Made by a program: the position numbers and the translations under genes
Notes under the pieces: model-generated
What the model was told of the DNA's origin: nothing
Seen by the model: the letters and a program-made list of their open reading frames with translations, nothing else
Databases searched by the model: none
Origin: an uncultured bacterium
GTDB lineage: Bacteria > Cyanobacteriota > Vampirovibrionia > Gastranaerophilales > Gastranaerophilaceae
Assembly: GCA_902489575.1 (NCBI GenBank)
Contig: CABUAQ010000048.1
Span: forward strand, 1-13,435
Direction of reading: 5' to 3'
DNA: 13,435 nt
Shown: piece by piece, positions 12,991 through 13,435 of the stretch
How positions within the stretch are numbered: the first letter of the stretch is position 1
Layout of the letters: every line of letters starts with the position of its first letter

Positions 12991-13206
12991 CCTATTTACA
13001 ACGGAGCTTAATATATGTTAGAATGTATTAAGCTCTGTATAGGTGTTAATTTTGTTCCTACATTTTTATAAATAGGGAGAGTTAACTCTCAGGACGCTGA
13101 AGTATACCCGCCGATAAATTATCGCCAGCGGGAAACGGATTAGTCCAGGTTCTCACCCACCTGCGAGCACAAGCAGGTAACAAAATCCGCTTATACGGGG
13201 CTTTTT
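12991..13206 (+). ncRNA. Unidentified structured RNA element in a 320-base gap, ending in a T-run
   Basis: The gap 12978-13298 holds no gene but dense secondary structure. A 13-bp stem (13001-13013 with 13026-13038, one G-U) is closed by 12991-12995 pairing with 13039-13043. The same 5' strand (12991-12998) pairs perfectly with 13069-13076, so two folds compete. Next come a 14-base palindrome at 13077-13090, a bulged stem-loop at 13107-13132 (cccgc/gcggg plus cgata/tatcg), and a closed domain, 13136-13141 with 13184-13189, enclosing acctgc/gcaggt (13159-13164 with 13173-13178). A T-run follows at 13202-13206. The pattern suggests a small regulatory RNA or a switchable leader or 3' UTR. It does not match tmRNA, RNase P RNA, SRP RNA or a riboswitch I know. 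A 6S-like RNA cannot be excluded. Confidence 0.45.
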
Positions 13207-13246
13207 ATTATAATTAAAAGTAGTCTGCTCTATCATTACAAACCGT

Positions 13247-13275
13247 TTGCACAAGACTCTTTGGTATGGTATAAT
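13247..13275 (+). promoter_or_regulatory. Consensus sigma-70-type promoter of the gene at 13299
   Basis: TTGCAC (13247-13252), an exact 17-base spacer and TATAAT (13270-13275). This is the best promoter in the window. The start is expected near 13282, giving a leader of about 17 bases that is mostly the AGGGGT ribosome binding site (13284-13289). Confidence 0.75.
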
Positions 13276-13298
13276 TTAACCATAGGGGTAAGCTGATA

Positions 13299-13435
13299 AT
13301 GAATAGAATTTCCACATTTATAGTATCGGATGAAATCTCAACCAATGAGGTTCTAAAGCTGTTTGTAAGCGAATTTGATAAACTCGAACTTATGGATAAG
13401 CAATCTGACTATTCTGCAATATTTGAAAAAATAGC
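13299..13435 (+). CDS. Hypothetical protein, 5' end only (runs off window)
   Basis: The ATG at 13299 opens a frame of at least 45 codons that continues past the window end. It is preceded by a strong ribosome binding site (AGGGGT, about 9 bases upstream) and a consensus promoter, so it is a true gene start. The visible sequence, beginning MNRISTFIVSDEISTNEVL and then KLFVSEFDKLELMDKQS, is acidic and probably helical with no signal peptide. It is too short for me to recognise. It is separated from the upstream 732-aa gene by the structured RNA region and its T-run, so it is probably transcribed independently. Confidence 0.7.
   Translation, partial: MNRISTFIVSDEISTNEVLKLFVSEFDKLELMDKQSDYSAIFEKI

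Noticed and set aside
13095..13195. Hammerhead-like core (CTGAAG ... stem ... GAAAC ... stem)
   Set aside because: The CUGANGA box is not matched, an extra C follows the third stem at the cleavage position, and the required first stem does not form.
12991..13206. tmRNA, RNase P RNA or SRP RNA for the structured gap
   Set aside because: None of the diagnostic elements is present: no tRNA-like TTCGA end with a tag frame, no GAGGAAAGTC-type box, no GGAA-loop SRP core.

Overview
The window is AT-rich bacterial DNA. The best clue to its origin is a response regulator that closely matches cyanobacterial RpaB across both domains. It lies among Gram-negative housekeeping genes (kdsB, accA/accD, prmA) and lineage-specific unknowns with low G+C. 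No photosynthesis gene is present. My reading is a non-photosynthetic relative of Cyanobacteria (Melainabacteria/Vampirovibrionia, perhaps gut Gastranaerophilales). This is inferred from remembered sequence character and was not tested by search.

Layout. (1) 1-866, minus strand: remnant of a Mu/Tn7-type transposable element, with an ATPase helper gene that has lost its Walker A half, a small winged-helix-like ORF running off the window, and a terminus carrying two 25-bp direct repeats plus an inverted partial copy. It ends 77 bp from a tRNA-His gene (944-1020, minus). (2) 1229-2147, minus: rpaB with a terminator and its own promoter, which contains an HLR1-like RpaB site. (3) 2175-2450: C-terminal remnant of a pilin-like protein. 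(4) 2490-6971, minus: a run encoding a matrixin-type zinc protease, AccD, AccA (fatty-acid synthesis), PrmA (ribosomal L11 methylation) and KdsB (CMP-Kdo for lipopolysaccharide). (5) 7042-10272, plus: ybaB-recR overlapping by one base, an orphan OppF/DppF-type ABC ATPase, an unknown 252-aa protein, and smpB, which probably has a leaderless mRNA. (6) 10345-12977: two divergent genes, an unlisted 57-aa protein (minus) and a 732-aa protein with hydrophobic segments (plus), separated by a perfect HLR1-type direct repeat. (7) 12978-13435: a 320-base gap with strong RNA secondary structure, then a consensus promoter and the start of an unknown gene.

The most interesting thread is regulatory. The window encodes an RpaB-like regulator, has an HLR1-like repeat between the -35 and -10 of that gene, and has a perfect 16-of-16 HLR1 match between the two divergent lineage-specific genes. 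Together these suggest a rewired RpaB regulon in an organism without photosynthesis. The transposon remnant and the structured RNA at 12991-13200 are the other places worth a second look.
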